In this document: positions 27,627 through 36,109 of the stretch, in pieces
Layout: every line of letters begins with the position of its first letter
Position numbering within the stretch: position 1 is the stretch's first letter
NCBI GenBank assembly: GCA_019685575.1
Contig: JABFQO010000002.1
Span: 1 to 64,000, forward strand
From: Candidatus Bathyarchaeota archaeon A05DMB-4
GTDB lineage: Archaea > Thermoproteota > Bathyarchaeia > Bathyarchaeales > SOJC01
DNA length: 64,000 nucleotides
Direction of reading: 5' to 3'
Program-made: the position numbers and the translations under genes
Notes under the pieces: generated by a model
What the model was told of the DNA's origin: nothing
Databases searched by the model: none
What the model saw: the letters and a program-made list of their open reading frames with translations, nothing else

Positions 27627-27925
27627 ATAAGGAGTCTTATCGCTTCTTCTCCTTTCATTCCCACGCTTATGCCTCTCATTTTTGCCTTTGAAGTGACGAC
27701 TTTTATATCCGCTTTCAAGACATCCTCAAAGGTTCTTACGCCACTTACCATTGCCGCGACCACGTTCAATTTTTCCGCTGCTTCAATGTTGAGAAAACCA
27801 CACATCACAAAGCCTGTTTTCCCGATTACCACCAAGAGCGGCGGAGAGTCTGGCAAATCTACCTTTAATCCGATTGCGGTTTTATTATCTATGATTAGTT
27901 GTTCTGTGCTAATCAAATCAAACAT
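27623..27925 (-). CDS. DUF1805 domain protein
   Basis: A 100-residue protein of the DUF1805 (YunC) family. The recognisable core is [30 protein letters not shown], followed by [18 protein letters not shown]. Structures of relatives show a compact alpha/beta fold and the cellular role is unknown. The single Cys in MCGFL is conserved in the family. It converges with proS and overlaps it by four bases, so their 3' ends share sequence. Confidence 0.85.
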   Translation of the reverse strand: MFDLISTEQLIIDNKTAIGLKVDLPDSPPLLVVIGKTGFVMCGFLNIEAAEKLNVVAAMVSGVRTFEDVLKADIKVVTSKAKMRGISVGMKGEEAIRLLI

Positions 27926-28087
27926 CTTCTACAGTTTCTGCAAATACTACGCACTAAAACTTTACTATTAATATTTTAAAGAAAATATCCGACGTTACCA
28001 AGTTTTATAAGTGCAACTTTTTCTATATTCGATTAAGAAGAGGTTATCAAAACGAGTGAAACAGAAAAACCAACGACAGCGTTCGCT

Positions 28088-28480
28088 TTGTCGCTAGTTG
28101 GCGGGATTCTCGGACTTTTGGCAGGCATCGCACTTGGACTTTTAGGAGCGGTTGCCACTTTCTTTGTAGGAGGCATCGGTGGAATTTTTGGCGCTTACAT
28201 TGCCGGCGTCAACGCTATAATATTAGTGGGCGCTATAATGCTCTATCAAAACCCCAACTCCGCACACACATGGGGCATCATAATCCTAATACTTTCCATC
28301 ATAGGCGGTCTAAACATCTTTGCGTTGATTGGCGGGATTCTTGCCATGACATGGAAGCCCAGTGGTGCAAGCGCCGCAGTTGGCGCACAGCCGATAAGTC
28401 GGATTTGTCCTCAGTGTGGGCGTGTGCTAGAGAAAGACGTTAAATTCTGTCCTTACTGTGGGAAAAATCTCGAAAAATAA
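28088..28480 (+). CDS. membrane protein with C-terminal zinc ribbon (DUF4064-like)
   Basis: Three hydrophobic Gly-rich segments fill residues 4-88, and a zinc ribbon with CPQCGRVLEKDVKFCPYCGKN ends the protein, presumably facing the cytoplasm. No enzymatic motif is seen. The TTG at 28088 is the only conventional start, but it has no Shine-Dalgarno. The frame continues upstream with hydrophilic residues (KTSETEKPTTAFA) that look like a genuine N-terminus. The best upstream signal is GAAGAGG before an ATC codon at 28046. The true protein is probably about 14 residues longer. Confidence 0.7.
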   Translation: MSLVGGILGLLAGIALGLLGAVATFFVGGIGGIFGAYIAGVNAIILVGAIMLYQNPNSAHTWGIIILILSIIGGLNIFALIGGILAMTWKPSGASAAVGAQPISRICPQCGRVLEKDVKFCPYCGKNLEK

Positions 28481-28485
28481 CATTC

Positions 28486-28500
28486 CTTTTTTATTTTTTT
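28486..28500 (+). terminator. T-rich terminator
   Basis: TCCTTTTTTATTTTT lies a few bases after the stop of the zinc-ribbon membrane protein and before the convergent DNA polymerase gene. Confidence 0.4.
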
Positions 28501-28545
28501 GCGCTATTCACTTTTTCAGTAGTTAAAAAAACATTGATAAAATTG

Positions 28546-31257
28546 TTACATGAATCTTTCGAGTCTTGTTAGTCCTATGATTTCTTCAAATTCTAAGCCC
28601 AACGCGTCGAGTACTTGGTCGAATGTGGATTGGAGATAGCTGACGTATTTGTCTACGTCGATTTCATTGTCCGAGGCAAGTTCTACAGGCTTCACGTGTG
28701 GTTCCTTTGTTACTTTAACAAAGCTTATCAAGTCGCCCGCCTTTAGCGTTCTTCCTTGGTTTTCTAGCATTTTGGCAGCTCTAACGTGCTGAGGTGTCGT
28801 TTTTGTATAGGCCCTAAGGGATTCGCCGAGCACGACATGAAACGCAAGGTCGTTTAGGTTGTCCCATTCTCGTCTTTTTAGTCGCATGTAGCAGTCTAAA
28901 ACTATAGCGCGTATGTCTTTCTTTGCTTGGTCAAAATCCGTAGGCGTCTTCACTTGTGCGAGTCTTTGTTTCATCTGATCGAAGGCTTCTTTGATGAAAA
29001 AGGGTATGTGCTTCTTCTTGCCCGTTAATCCTTTAACATCAACGCTGCCGTCTTCAAGCACGCCCAGATAATTTTTTTTGCGACGACTGAAAACCGTGTA
29101 CCGATAAACCTTGTCCACATCGAGGCTCATTTTTAATTCATGTTCAGACCACTTCGCCAACTCGCTAATCTGTTGGTCTGAAGGGTTTTTCAAGAAAACG
29201 CTGTCGGTATCGCCGTAAATCACCTCGATGCCTAGTTCCCGTGCCTTGTCAATGATTAAGGTGATTGAATGACGCCCAATAGATGCTGTTGCTTCGGCCA
29301 CTGGCGGACAGTAAAGGTCAAAGGTTTCCGCACCGAAAACGCCGTAACTCGCGTTTAAAATGACCTTTAATGCGCTTTGGATAACCTCGTACCAACTGCG
29401 CTGTTCTTTGGAAAGTTGTTTATCCTTTGATTTGGGTTTATACCAGAAAACACGCAAGTCACGCAAGGAGCCGATTTGAAGACTTTCCAGAGCGCGTTTT
29501 TTGGTGCAAACCCAATGTTGCGTATCTGGCACTTTATTGGCTCGGCATTCCGGGTGAGGGCAGAGTATGGATTGATAGCCGAGGTTCCAGACTTTGATGA
29601 TGGACGGATATAGGCTTGGGAAATCCATTACTGCAACATTAAAGTGCACTCCGGGCACTGGTTCGACGACGATGGCGCCTTTGTATTTTTTGCCTTTAAT
29701 GATTGCTGTTGTGGAGGTTTTGCCTTTTACAGCGATTATGTCTGAAGTGTTGGGTATAAGCCATCCCTGTTTGCGGTGTTCTGCGTGCATGAAGTTTCGT
29801 ATCCATCGTGAAACGCCTTGGCGGCTTACGTCTTCCATAGGCATGTGGCTTATGCGTGCAAGGATGAGGATGAGTTTCATGGTTAGGTCGTCGTCAAAAC
29901 TCGTAAGTTTAAATGCGATTTCAGCGTCTCGGAAACAGTATCGCGCTAATTCTGAGTAAGTTAATTCACTTAAACTTTTTTCGAGTTCAATTTTCCTCAA
30001 ATTAATCAATGCCTTGCCCACATCGTCGAGTGTCACGTCGCGGTAGCGGTTGCTGAAGGCGTAGATTTGTATGGAACGGTTATAGAAGAACTTGTACAAG
30101 TCGATGTGGACGCCATAGCGGAGCAAACAAACACGATGTCCTACTTCAATCGGGATTTCACCTTTTTTGAAGCCTAGATTCAATGCTCGGTGAGCTAAGT
30201 AGCGAAAGTCGAAGTCGTCTCCGTTGAAGGTGATAACAAATGGGTAAGTCCATAAAACATCAAAAACTGCCTGAATCAACTTCTCCTCGCTTTCAAAAAA
30301 TTTCACGTTAACATCCGCAGAAAGTTTCTCCGCGCCTTCTCGTACACCCTCACGTTTCAACAATAATATCTGCTTGAGACCATCGGAACCGTACAAAGAA
30401 ACGCAGATGATGGGTTCTGAGGCTTCACGGGGGTCAGGTACGCGCGTAGGCACTGAAGAAAGCACTTCGATATCTAACGCAACGCGGCGAAACCTCGGTG
30501 CTGGGTATTCAAGCAACCTTGCCCAATGTTCGACGTGAGCCAGTTCTTCTTTGGATTCATTTTTGAAAAGTTGAAGAGTTTTCCGCACCATCTCCTCAGA
30601 AGACTCGAGATTTGCTGAGATTAGGTTGCCTTTCTCTACCTTGTAAAGCATGCCAGGCTCTAGTTGGCGGTCGTAAATGTAGGATTGGTAATATTTAATG
30701 TGGTCTTCCCAAACCTTCACCGACTCGGCTGCGACGCCAACAACTGCAGGCGCGTCCTGCGGTATAATATCACGCATGCAACCAGCGGGGCGACCACCAA
30801 CAGCTAAAGGGTCTTTCGCCACTACTTTGGTTACAGTGACATGTTTTTCTAAAAGTGGGCTAAATTTCTCCACGAGTTCAAGGTGGTCAAACCCTTGATG
30901 TGACGTTAGCCTGTGAATTTTTTCTAGTTCGATGGGTGACAGGTTTGTCAACAAATAGGGCTTGTGTCCGGTGTTGTCGTGCCAGAAGAATATTTGTTCA
31001 GAGATGGGCTCGTAAAGCTTTATATAAGCAGCACTTTTGCGGCCATCGTATGCAGCAGAAACAAAGTAGGAAGGTGGCAAATTTTCTGGCGCTTCAAACC
31101 GTTTTTTGATTCTTTCTTTTTCGATCTCCATCTGATCCCGAAAAGAAGCGTTTTGTTTTAATGGCGCCGTCTCGGTGGGCTTGGCTAGTTGAGTCGTCAG
31201 GGTTTTAGAGTAATCATCAAGCCGCCTTTGTGCCATTCCAAGCCTCACACTTTTCAT
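28546..31257 (-). CDS. polB1: family B DNA polymerase, crenarchaeal PolB1 type
   Basis: A replicative polymerase of 903 residues. The proofreading exonuclease is intact: ALDIEVL (D262, E264), FNGDDFD near 344-350 and the YCFRD motif (Y440, D444). Polymerase motif A is DFPSLYPSII at 545-554, motif B is KVILNASYGV at 631-640 and motif C is YGDTDS at 681-686. A Cys cluster (C566, C571, C584) between motifs A and B, ending HWVCTKK, matches Sulfolobus Dpo1. No clear PCNA-binding motif is seen at the C-terminus. A TTTTTAAG box 26 bases upstream suggests a leaderless transcript, divergent from the SMC-like operon. Confidence 0.96.
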   Translation of the reverse strand: MKSVRLGMAQRRLDDYSKTLTTQLAKPTETAPLKQNASFRDQMEIEKERIKKRFEAPENLPPSYFVSAAYDGRKSAAYIKLYEPISEQIFFWHDNTGHKPYLLTNLSPIELEKIHRLTSHQGFDHLELVEKFSPLLEKHVTVTKVVAKDPLAVGGRPAGCMRDIIPQDAPAVVGVAAESVKVWEDHIKYYQSYIYDRQLEPGMLYKVEKGNLISANLESSEEMVRKTLQLFKNESKEELAHVEHWARLLEYPAPRFRRVALDIEVLSSVPTRVPDPREASEPIICVSLYGSDGLKQILLLKREGVREGAEKLSADVNVKFFESEEKLIQAVFDVLWTYPFVITFNGDDFDFRYLAHRALNLGFKKGEIPIEVGHRVCLLRYGVHIDLYKFFYNRSIQIYAFSNRYRDVTLDDVGKALINLRKIELEKSLSELTYSELARYCFRDAEIAFKLTSFDDDLTMKLILILARISHMPMEDVSRQGVSRWIRNFMHAEHRKQGWLIPNTSDIIAVKGKTSTTAIIKGKKYKGAIVVEPVPGVHFNVAVMDFPSLYPSIIKVWNLGYQSILCPHPECRANKVPDTQHWVCTKKRALESLQIGSLRDLRVFWYKPKSKDKQLSKEQRSWYEVIQSALKVILNASYGVFGAETFDLYCPPVAEATASIGRHSITLIIDKARELGIEVIYGDTDSVFLKNPSDQQISELAKWSEHELKMSLDVDKVYRYTVFSRRKKNYLGVLEDGSVDVKGLTGKKKHIPFFIKEAFDQMKQRLAQVKTPTDFDQAKKDIRAIVLDCYMRLKRREWDNLNDLAFHVVLGESLRAYTKTTPQHVRAAKMLENQGRTLKAGDLISFVKVTKEPHVKPVELASDNEIDVDKYVSYLQSTFDQVLDALGLEFEEIIGLTRLERFM

Positions 31258-31392
31258 TGTTATAAGGGGTAAGTCTCAACTTAAAAAATCCTTGCATCAC
31301 GTTGATGTTAAGTTTTCTACATAATTTCCTCTACGTATTTCTGTTTACTTTCTAGATTTTACCATCTTTTATTGTGTATGTACTTTACAATA

Positions 31393-31400
31393 CTATTTTA
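31393..31400 (+). promoter_or_regulatory. TATA-like element for the SMC-like operon
   Basis: ATTTTAATAC about 50 bases before the ATG at 31450. The leader it predicts contains GAGGAT as ribosome-binding site. The 190-base divergent region shared with polB1 holds this element and the polB1 box; nothing else stands out. Confidence 0.4.
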
Positions 31401-31449
31401 ATACTAGTCCTATGCCTATTTTCTATGCTTTGTTGAGGATAAACTGCGC

Positions 31450-33495
31450 ATGCTAATTCAAGAAATAATCCTCGAGAACTTCATGAGCTACGAGTACGCT
31501 AGGGTACCCCTTAAACAAGGCGTCAACGTCATCTGCGGACCAAACGGTGCAGGCAAATCCTCAATGCTCCTCGGCATAAGCATCGCGCTTGGACAAAGCC
31601 AAACGGAACGATCCAAAAAACTCAGTCAACTTATAAGATGGGGCAAGGACCAAGCACGAATCACGCTTATCTTGGATAATTCGCCCAAAAAAGGCGGAAA
31701 AAGGCCTGTACAAAAAATCAAAAAAGACCAAATCTTCCTCACACGCACTCTACGGTTAGATGGTAAATACGAGTTTGAACTCGACAATCGCGCTGTCACA
31801 AAAGCCGACGTACAAAGAGTTCTGGCAAACTTCGGCGTCGACCCGGACAACTTGCTTATTATAATGCACCAAAACATGACCGAACAATTCACTGTGCTCT
31901 CGCTTCAAGAAAAACTTCGCGTAGTAGAAGCCGCTGTAGGCTTGGAAAAATATCGTCAAAACGTTCTCGAAGCCCAAAAAAAACTTAGCCGAATAATTAG
32001 CCAAGAAGAATCAGTCAATAACCTCCTCGAAAACGCGGCGCAAACTCTCAATTATTGGCGTGATCAATACGATCGTTACCAACAGAAAAAACAACTGCAA
32101 ATGAAAAGACGCTTGCTTGAAAGAGAACTCGCATGGGCAGAAGTGGCGAAGAAAGAAAATAACTTGAGTAATCTGGAAGCCAAAATAAAGCAAGAACAAA
32201 ACGAACTCCAAACACTCGCCAGTGAGATAACAAAAATTGACCGACAAATAACTGAATCGCAATCAAAGATAGCAATTGTTAAGGATGAATGGAAAAAACT
32301 TCTCGAAACCCGGCTCATCCTTGAACGTGAAAAGGCTGTTCATGAAGTTAATATTCAACTTGCCAATCAAACCCTCAAAGACATGCGTGATTGGATAGAA
32401 TCCAACAAAGAACGGATCGCAGATTGCCTAGGCAGAATACAACAATTCGAAACCACCCTAGGCAAAACCGCTACACTTGTAACCGCTCGCCTCGCTGAAG
32501 TCAAAAAAGCCTACGAAAACCTCGAAACCACATGGACACAGCAATTTGCCACGAGAAACCTGAACCTAAAACAAATAATCGACAATGCCACAACCCAACT
32601 CCAAACTCTTACCGCACAAATTGCCGAAACCGAAAACAAAATGGTCAAACTTAACGCAGAAATCGACCAAGCCACTAACCAAACCATAGACCATAAAATC
32701 AACAACGCCCTTCTTCAATATCGCCAACAAGCTGCACAAAAAACTCTTAAAGAACTCGAAACCGAACTCAAAAACGCAAAAAATGAACTCGCCGAGCTTA
32801 TAACGCGTGCAGAGCAAACAGGCCCACGCTTAGTGCCCATGAAAAATATTGCAGAAATTCTAGATGAGATTCGCTTAACTGATGGGCATTTAGCCGCTCT
32901 TACAGATGTTTCAGAAGACATTGAACGCATGTATGAAAACTATTCTAAACTATACCTTGAGCTCAAAGAAAAAGCCCGACTAGTCGCAGAAAACCATCAG
33001 AAGGCTCTAGAAGAAGTTAAAACTCGCATGGAATCTTGGCGAACCGTCATCCAAAGCCTACTCGACCATGTAAACCTTCAATATCAAGCCATACTCGCAA
33101 ACGCACAAGCCACAGGCGAAGTTCGACTAATCAACGCGCATGACATCGAAGCCGCAGGACTCGAGGTGTTAGTAGGCTTTAAAGGCGCTAAACCTGTCCC
33201 GCTCGATACGCATGCCCAAAGCGGCGGTGAACGCAGCACAGCTACCATGAGCTTCTTACTCGCCTTGCAACAGCACGTGCGCTCTCCATTCCGTGCCGTC
33301 GATGAATACGACATCCACATGGATCCAAAAAATCGCGAGATGATAGCTAACCTTCTGATTGAAGCCGTCAAAAACCTAGACACCCAATACCTCGCCATTA
33401 CCCCCAGCCAAATCACGTTCGCCGGCAAAGATGTCCACGTAATCACTGTTCAAAATATAGAAGGCAAATCGCAAGTCAAAGAGGTTGTAGCTTAA
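31450..33495 (+). CDS. SMC5/6-like ATPase without hinge domain
   Basis: An ABC-type ATPase of 681 residues with the head halves at the two ends. Residues 1-40 contain ENFMSYE and P-loop GPNGAGKSS (30-38); the Q-loop region follows near LIIMHQNMTEQF. Residues 150-500 form a coiled coil rich in Glu, Gln and Lys. The C-terminal head has signature SGGERST (591-597), Walker B AVDEYD with D-loop HMDPKNR, and AITPSQ where Rad50 has a His switch. The ITP tripeptide and DEYDIHMDPKNR resemble Smc5 and Smc6 rather than Smc1-4 or Rad50. No hinge and no zinc hook CxxC is visible. A Rad50-like or coalescin-like role is the alternative. Confidence 0.85.
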   Translation: MLIQEIILENFMSYEYARVPLKQGVNVICGPNGAGKSSMLLGISIALGQSQTERSKKLSQLIRWGKDQARITLILDNSPKKGGKRPVQKIKKDQIFLTRTLRLDGKYEFELDNRAVTKADVQRVLANFGVDPDNLLIIMHQNMTEQFTVLSLQEKLRVVEAAVGLEKYRQNVLEAQKKLSRIISQEESVNNLLENAAQTLNYWRDQYDRYQQKKQLQMKRRLLERELAWAEVAKKENNLSNLEAKIKQEQNELQTLASEITKIDRQITESQSKIAIVKDEWKKLLETRLILEREKAVHEVNIQLANQTLKDMRDWIESNKERIADCLGRIQQFETTLGKTATLVTARLAEVKKAYENLETTWTQQFATRNLNLKQIIDNATTQLQTLTAQIAETENKMVKLNAEIDQATNQTIDHKINNALLQYRQQAAQKTLKELETELKNAKNELAELITRAEQTGPRLVPMKNIAEILDEIRLTDGHLAALTDVSEDIERMYENYSKLYLELKEKARLVAENHQKALEEVKTRMESWRTVIQSLLDHVNLQYQAILANAQATGEVRLINAHDIEAAGLEVLVGFKGAKPVPLDTHAQSGGERSTATMSFLLALQQHVRSPFRAVDEYDIHMDPKNREMIANLLIEAVKNLDTQYLAITPSQITFAGKDVHVITVQNIEGKSQVKEVVA

Positions 33496-34313
33496 TGGCG
33501 ACCAAACGTGAAAAACGCAAACTGGGCCGAGAAGAACTCCAACGTATAATTGCCATGTGCATGTCGGTTGAAGAACGGGGGCTTGACCCGTTCCTCGTCG
33601 ATGTGGAGGATCTCATCAAAGTCATCCGAGAATACTTTCCAGAATGGAAGCTTCCTGAAGATTTAGTATTAGACGCAGAAACAATTCATCACCTCGCCTC
33701 TGTTATTAAGATGCAAAGCGAATGGGTGAAACACCGTTCTACGTCACTTTACACTGACCCGTTTCTTCTTGAAGAAAAAATTCGGCGACTGAGCCGCGAA
33801 CAACTTGCCACGATTTTTCTAAAGTCTTACCACCCAATTGTTGAATTAGAACAAATTTCGCCCCATAGCTTGATGCAAGCCGTTCAATACTGGAAAGATT
33901 TGATTCCGTTAGACGAAAGATGGAAAAGAGTTGAATACACCGAAACCTCTATGGGCGTCACTTCAAGAGAAGAAATGATTGAACAAAAAGTCATAGCTGA
34001 AAAACGGTTTTCGGAAGAATTGGAGGCATTTTGGCGTGAACTTCTTCAGAAAACTGGAGAAAAAGAGAAAATCGAATACTGGGACTTTATCGGCTCAGAC
34101 GATTTCAAAGAGACCGTGCGCCGCGCTTACTTGGCAAGTTTTTTGGTTACATACGGCTATGCTACGCTTGAAATCGACAGACTAGAAGAAATAGTCTTCA
34201 TAAAGCCTCACAAGAAACCAATCCCATTAACTGGCAAAAAAGAAGTCGTCTCTGTTCCCGTCTCCGTCAGTTATGATGATTGGATGAAATGGAAAGAGGC
34301 GAGGACAAGTTGA
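33495..34313 (+). CDS. unrecognised partner of the SMC-like ATPase, possibly kleisin-like
   Basis: A 272-residue soluble protein that I cannot assign by motif. Its ATG overlaps the ATPase stop (TAATG), so translation is coupled. The N-terminal third is helical with DPFLVDVEDLIKVIREYF and then a helix IHHLASVIKMQSEWVKHRSTSLY, which is reminiscent of the ScpA-type kleisin layout (helix pair, then K-x-S in a long helix). The C-terminal part has RRAYLASFLVTYGYATLEIDRLEEIVFI, compatible with a winged helix such as kleisins use to bind an SMC head. That reading is inference from context and secondary structure only. Confidence 0.7.
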   Translation: MATKREKRKLGREELQRIIAMCMSVEERGLDPFLVDVEDLIKVIREYFPEWKLPEDLVLDAETIHHLASVIKMQSEWVKHRSTSLYTDPFLLEEKIRRLSREQLATIFLKSYHPIVELEQISPHSLMQAVQYWKDLIPLDERWKRVEYTETSMGVTSREEMIEQKVIAEKRFSEELEAFWRELLQKTGEKEKIEYWDFIGSDDFKETVRRAYLASFLVTYGYATLEIDRLEEIVFIKPHKKPIPLTGKKEVVSVPVSVSYDDWMKWKEARTS

Positions 34314-34870
34314 AGAAAAAAGACATTTACGCCAGCAAAGTCAAGCGTGCCGCACATCTTCTCTTCTTTAGGCGCCACCGAAAACCGGGAGTTAAAGGCT
34401 GGGAACTTCGCAAAAGACTAGGCACTGATTATCCGAAGGTGTTAACTATTTTGGACAGTTTCTTGGAGAAACTTGACTTGCAAGTGAAGACCGTTTTTGA
34501 AAGCGAACCATCCAAAGAAGCGAAGCCGTCTTTGGAAGAGTTAGACAAGGCACGTTTTTACATAACCTTGCGTGGTGGACTTACTCCGAAAGAGACGAAA
34601 ATGATGGGTTGGCGTATTGACGACATCGCAGGTTTAGCCATTACGATTTCTTCTATTATTTCAAAAAAAGGCAAAGCACCTAGGGACGACGTTGAACAGT
34701 TGCTTCGTGACAAACTGCCTGGTTGGAGAGTGGACATAAATTTGGACCGTTATATTCGGTCGGGTTATATTGCTGAAGACGAAAACCGACAACTTTATCT
34801 CGACTGGAGAACAAGAGCCGAAATTGACGAATCCGCTTTGGTGAAGCTTCTTTTAGGCTCAGAAAGCTAA
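34310..34870 (+). CDS. winged-helix protein of the SMC-like operon (kite-like candidate)
   Basis: About 186 residues, starting at TTG in the TTGA overlap with the previous stop and preceded by GAGG. An ATG at 34280 would add ten residues. The N-terminal half looks like a winged helix (RAAHLLFFRRHRKPGVKGWELRKRLG...KVLTILDSFLEKLDLQV). The C-terminal half holds a second one (GLAITISSIISKKGKAPRDDVEQLLRDKLPGW...YIRSGYIAEDENRQLYLDW). Two tandem winged helices are the architecture of kite proteins (ScpB, MukE, Nse1, Nse3), which bind kleisins. No RING or catalytic motif is present. Confidence 0.7.
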   Translation: MKKKDIYASKVKRAAHLLFFRRHRKPGVKGWELRKRLGTDYPKVLTILDSFLEKLDLQVKTVFESEPSKEAKPSLEELDKARFYITLRGGLTPKETKMMGWRIDDIAGLAITISSIISKKGKAPRDDVEQLLRDKLPGWRVDINLDRYIRSGYIAEDENRQLYLDWRTRAEIDESALVKLLLGSES

Positions 34871-34875
34871 CAAGC

Positions 34876-35580
34876 CTATCTTACTTTTCTGTAAACGAAA
34901 ATGACGGCTCCAACAACCGCTAGGGCTATGAGGATAAGTAGAGGGCTGTTTATGAGTTTGTCTTCCCAAGGCGGCTCGTAAGGTAAATCAAAAACTATAG
35001 CGTCACCAACAATAAACACGCCCTTAGCTTCTTTTGGCAAAACGAAAGAACAAGAGGCTCCAGCAGTCACGTTTGCAAAGTTATAAATTGTTCCTCCGTC
35101 AGGCGACGCCGTTCTATTCCAGTCGGACAAGGGAGTTGCAAAAGTTTGGGTAAAATTAAATGAAAAGTTTGATGAGATGTTTAAGAAGAATTTTCTCCAT
35201 GTTGTGTTTGCAGTGAAGGTTTCAATCAAAGCGCCGCGGTTGATTGTTGAGGTTATTACGTCAGGGCCTCGCAGGTTGAAGGCTGAGCGTACTGAGCGTG
35301 TTGTGTCGTTAAAACTGATGGAAGAATCATAATACTCCACGCTGACTAAGCCTTTTTCTGCAAGGTTTCTCCAAATAGTCTCCGGCACTGTGGTTTCGTT
35401 CATTATTAAGGCGTTGTTCTTTAGGGTTTCATAGGTTGTGCTGTTTATGTTGGTGAATTCGAAAACTACGTGAAAATCTCGTGTTATGTTTGCTTCAATT
35501 GAAACCGAGGAGTATGCTGAAGAGATAAAAATGCCAAATAGGACGAAAGCGAGAATTACGGGCGCTACAGAGTTTTTCAT
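34876..35580 (-). CDS. secreted, membrane-anchored protein of unknown function
   Basis: A signal peptide (MKNSVAPVILAFVLFGIFISSAYS) is followed by about 180 exported residues rich in Asn, Thr and Ser with many N-x-S/T sequons, such as NIT, NST, NET, NDT and NRT. A C-terminal helix (LLILIALAVVGAVIFVY) with a basic stop-transfer KVR follows. It is therefore a cell-surface protein anchored at the C-terminus. No catalytic motif is recognised. The start at 35580 has GGAGAG eight bases upstream; an ATG at 35607 lacks one. It converges with the SMC-like operon. Confidence 0.75.
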   Translation of the reverse strand: MKNSVAPVILAFVLFGIFISSAYSSVSIEANITRDFHVVFEFTNINSTTYETLKNNALIMNETTVPETIWRNLAEKGLVSVEYYDSSISFNDTTRSVRSAFNLRGPDVITSTINRGALIETFTANTTWRKFFLNISSNFSFNFTQTFATPLSDWNRTASPDGGTIYNFANVTAGASCSFVLPKEAKGVFIVGDAIVFDLPYEPPWEDKLINSPLLILIALAVVGAVIFVYRKVR

Positions 35581-35659
35581 ATTGATTCTCTCCAAGTTAG
35601 ATAGCATACTATCCGTCCCGAGCCTTTAAAATTTCTGTTTTCTCGTACTTAAGTTAAAC

Positions 35660-36043
35660 TTAGCAGTCGTTCTCTTTCATGGGAAAATCGAAAAAATTCA
35701 GTGCCTCAAAAATTTTCACGAATTGCAAGCCCTTCGAAGTGGTTCTTAACAGTCCATTAGAGTTTTCCAAGAGTCCGTTATCATTAAGCACATGTAAATA
35801 AATTTTCAGTTGGGTGTGGCTTAATTTTGCGCGGTGCATTAGGTTGGTTTTTTTTATGCCACCTATGGCTGTTTTAAGTATGTCTACAACTATGTCATGG
35901 CGGTCTCTGCGCTTCGAGTTATTCATCAGGGGCGTTGTTCCGTTTGCCTTTTTGTTCAAGAGCAAGTCCTTTTCCAGAATCTCCTCTGGAGTGTTGTTCA
36001 TCAAATATACGAAATCCGCGTCTATTATAAGGGTTAACGTCAA
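35660..36043 (-). CDS. winged-helix transcriptional regulator (HTH_45-like)
   Basis: The conserved region begins with RRDRHDIVVDILKTAIGGIKKTNLMHRAKLSHTQLKIYLHVLNDNGLL, then a wing LLRTTSKGLQFVKIFEAL. This is the archaeal single winged-helix type related to ArnR regulators; it has no transmembrane segment. The first 39 residues are poorly conserved-looking and the true start may be an internal ATG (36001 or 35926). It is divergent from an Lrp-like gene across 66 bases. Confidence 0.72.
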   Translation of the reverse strand: MTLTLIIDADFVYLMNNTPEEILEKDLLLNKKANGTTPLMNNSKRRDRHDIVVDILKTAIGGIKKTNLMHRAKLSHTQLKIYLHVLNDNGLLENSNGLLRTTSKGLQFVKIFEALNFFDFPMKENDC

Positions 36044-36076
36044 ATAATACGACCAATTATGTGCATTGTGAACAAG

Positions 36077-36103
36077 ACTTATAAGTAAATGAATTAATAA
36101 TTC
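36077..36103 (+). promoter_or_regulatory. promoter of the Lrp-like gene with two palindromes
   Basis: ACTTATAAGT (36077-36086) is a palindromic TATA box 28 bases from the ATG at 36110, so the transcript should be leaderless. GAATTA-A-TAATTC (36091-36103) is a perfect palindrome around one base, lying between the TATA box and the start. It could be the autoregulatory operator of the Lrp-like protein. Confidence 0.5.
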
Positions 36104-36109
36104 AAAAAT

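Noticed and set aside
31450-33495. Rad50 assignment for the SMC-like ATPase
   Set aside because: There is no zinc-hook CxxC, no Mre11 gene nearby, and the switch motif is ITP rather than a His-containing one; Rad50 or coalescin remains only an alternative.
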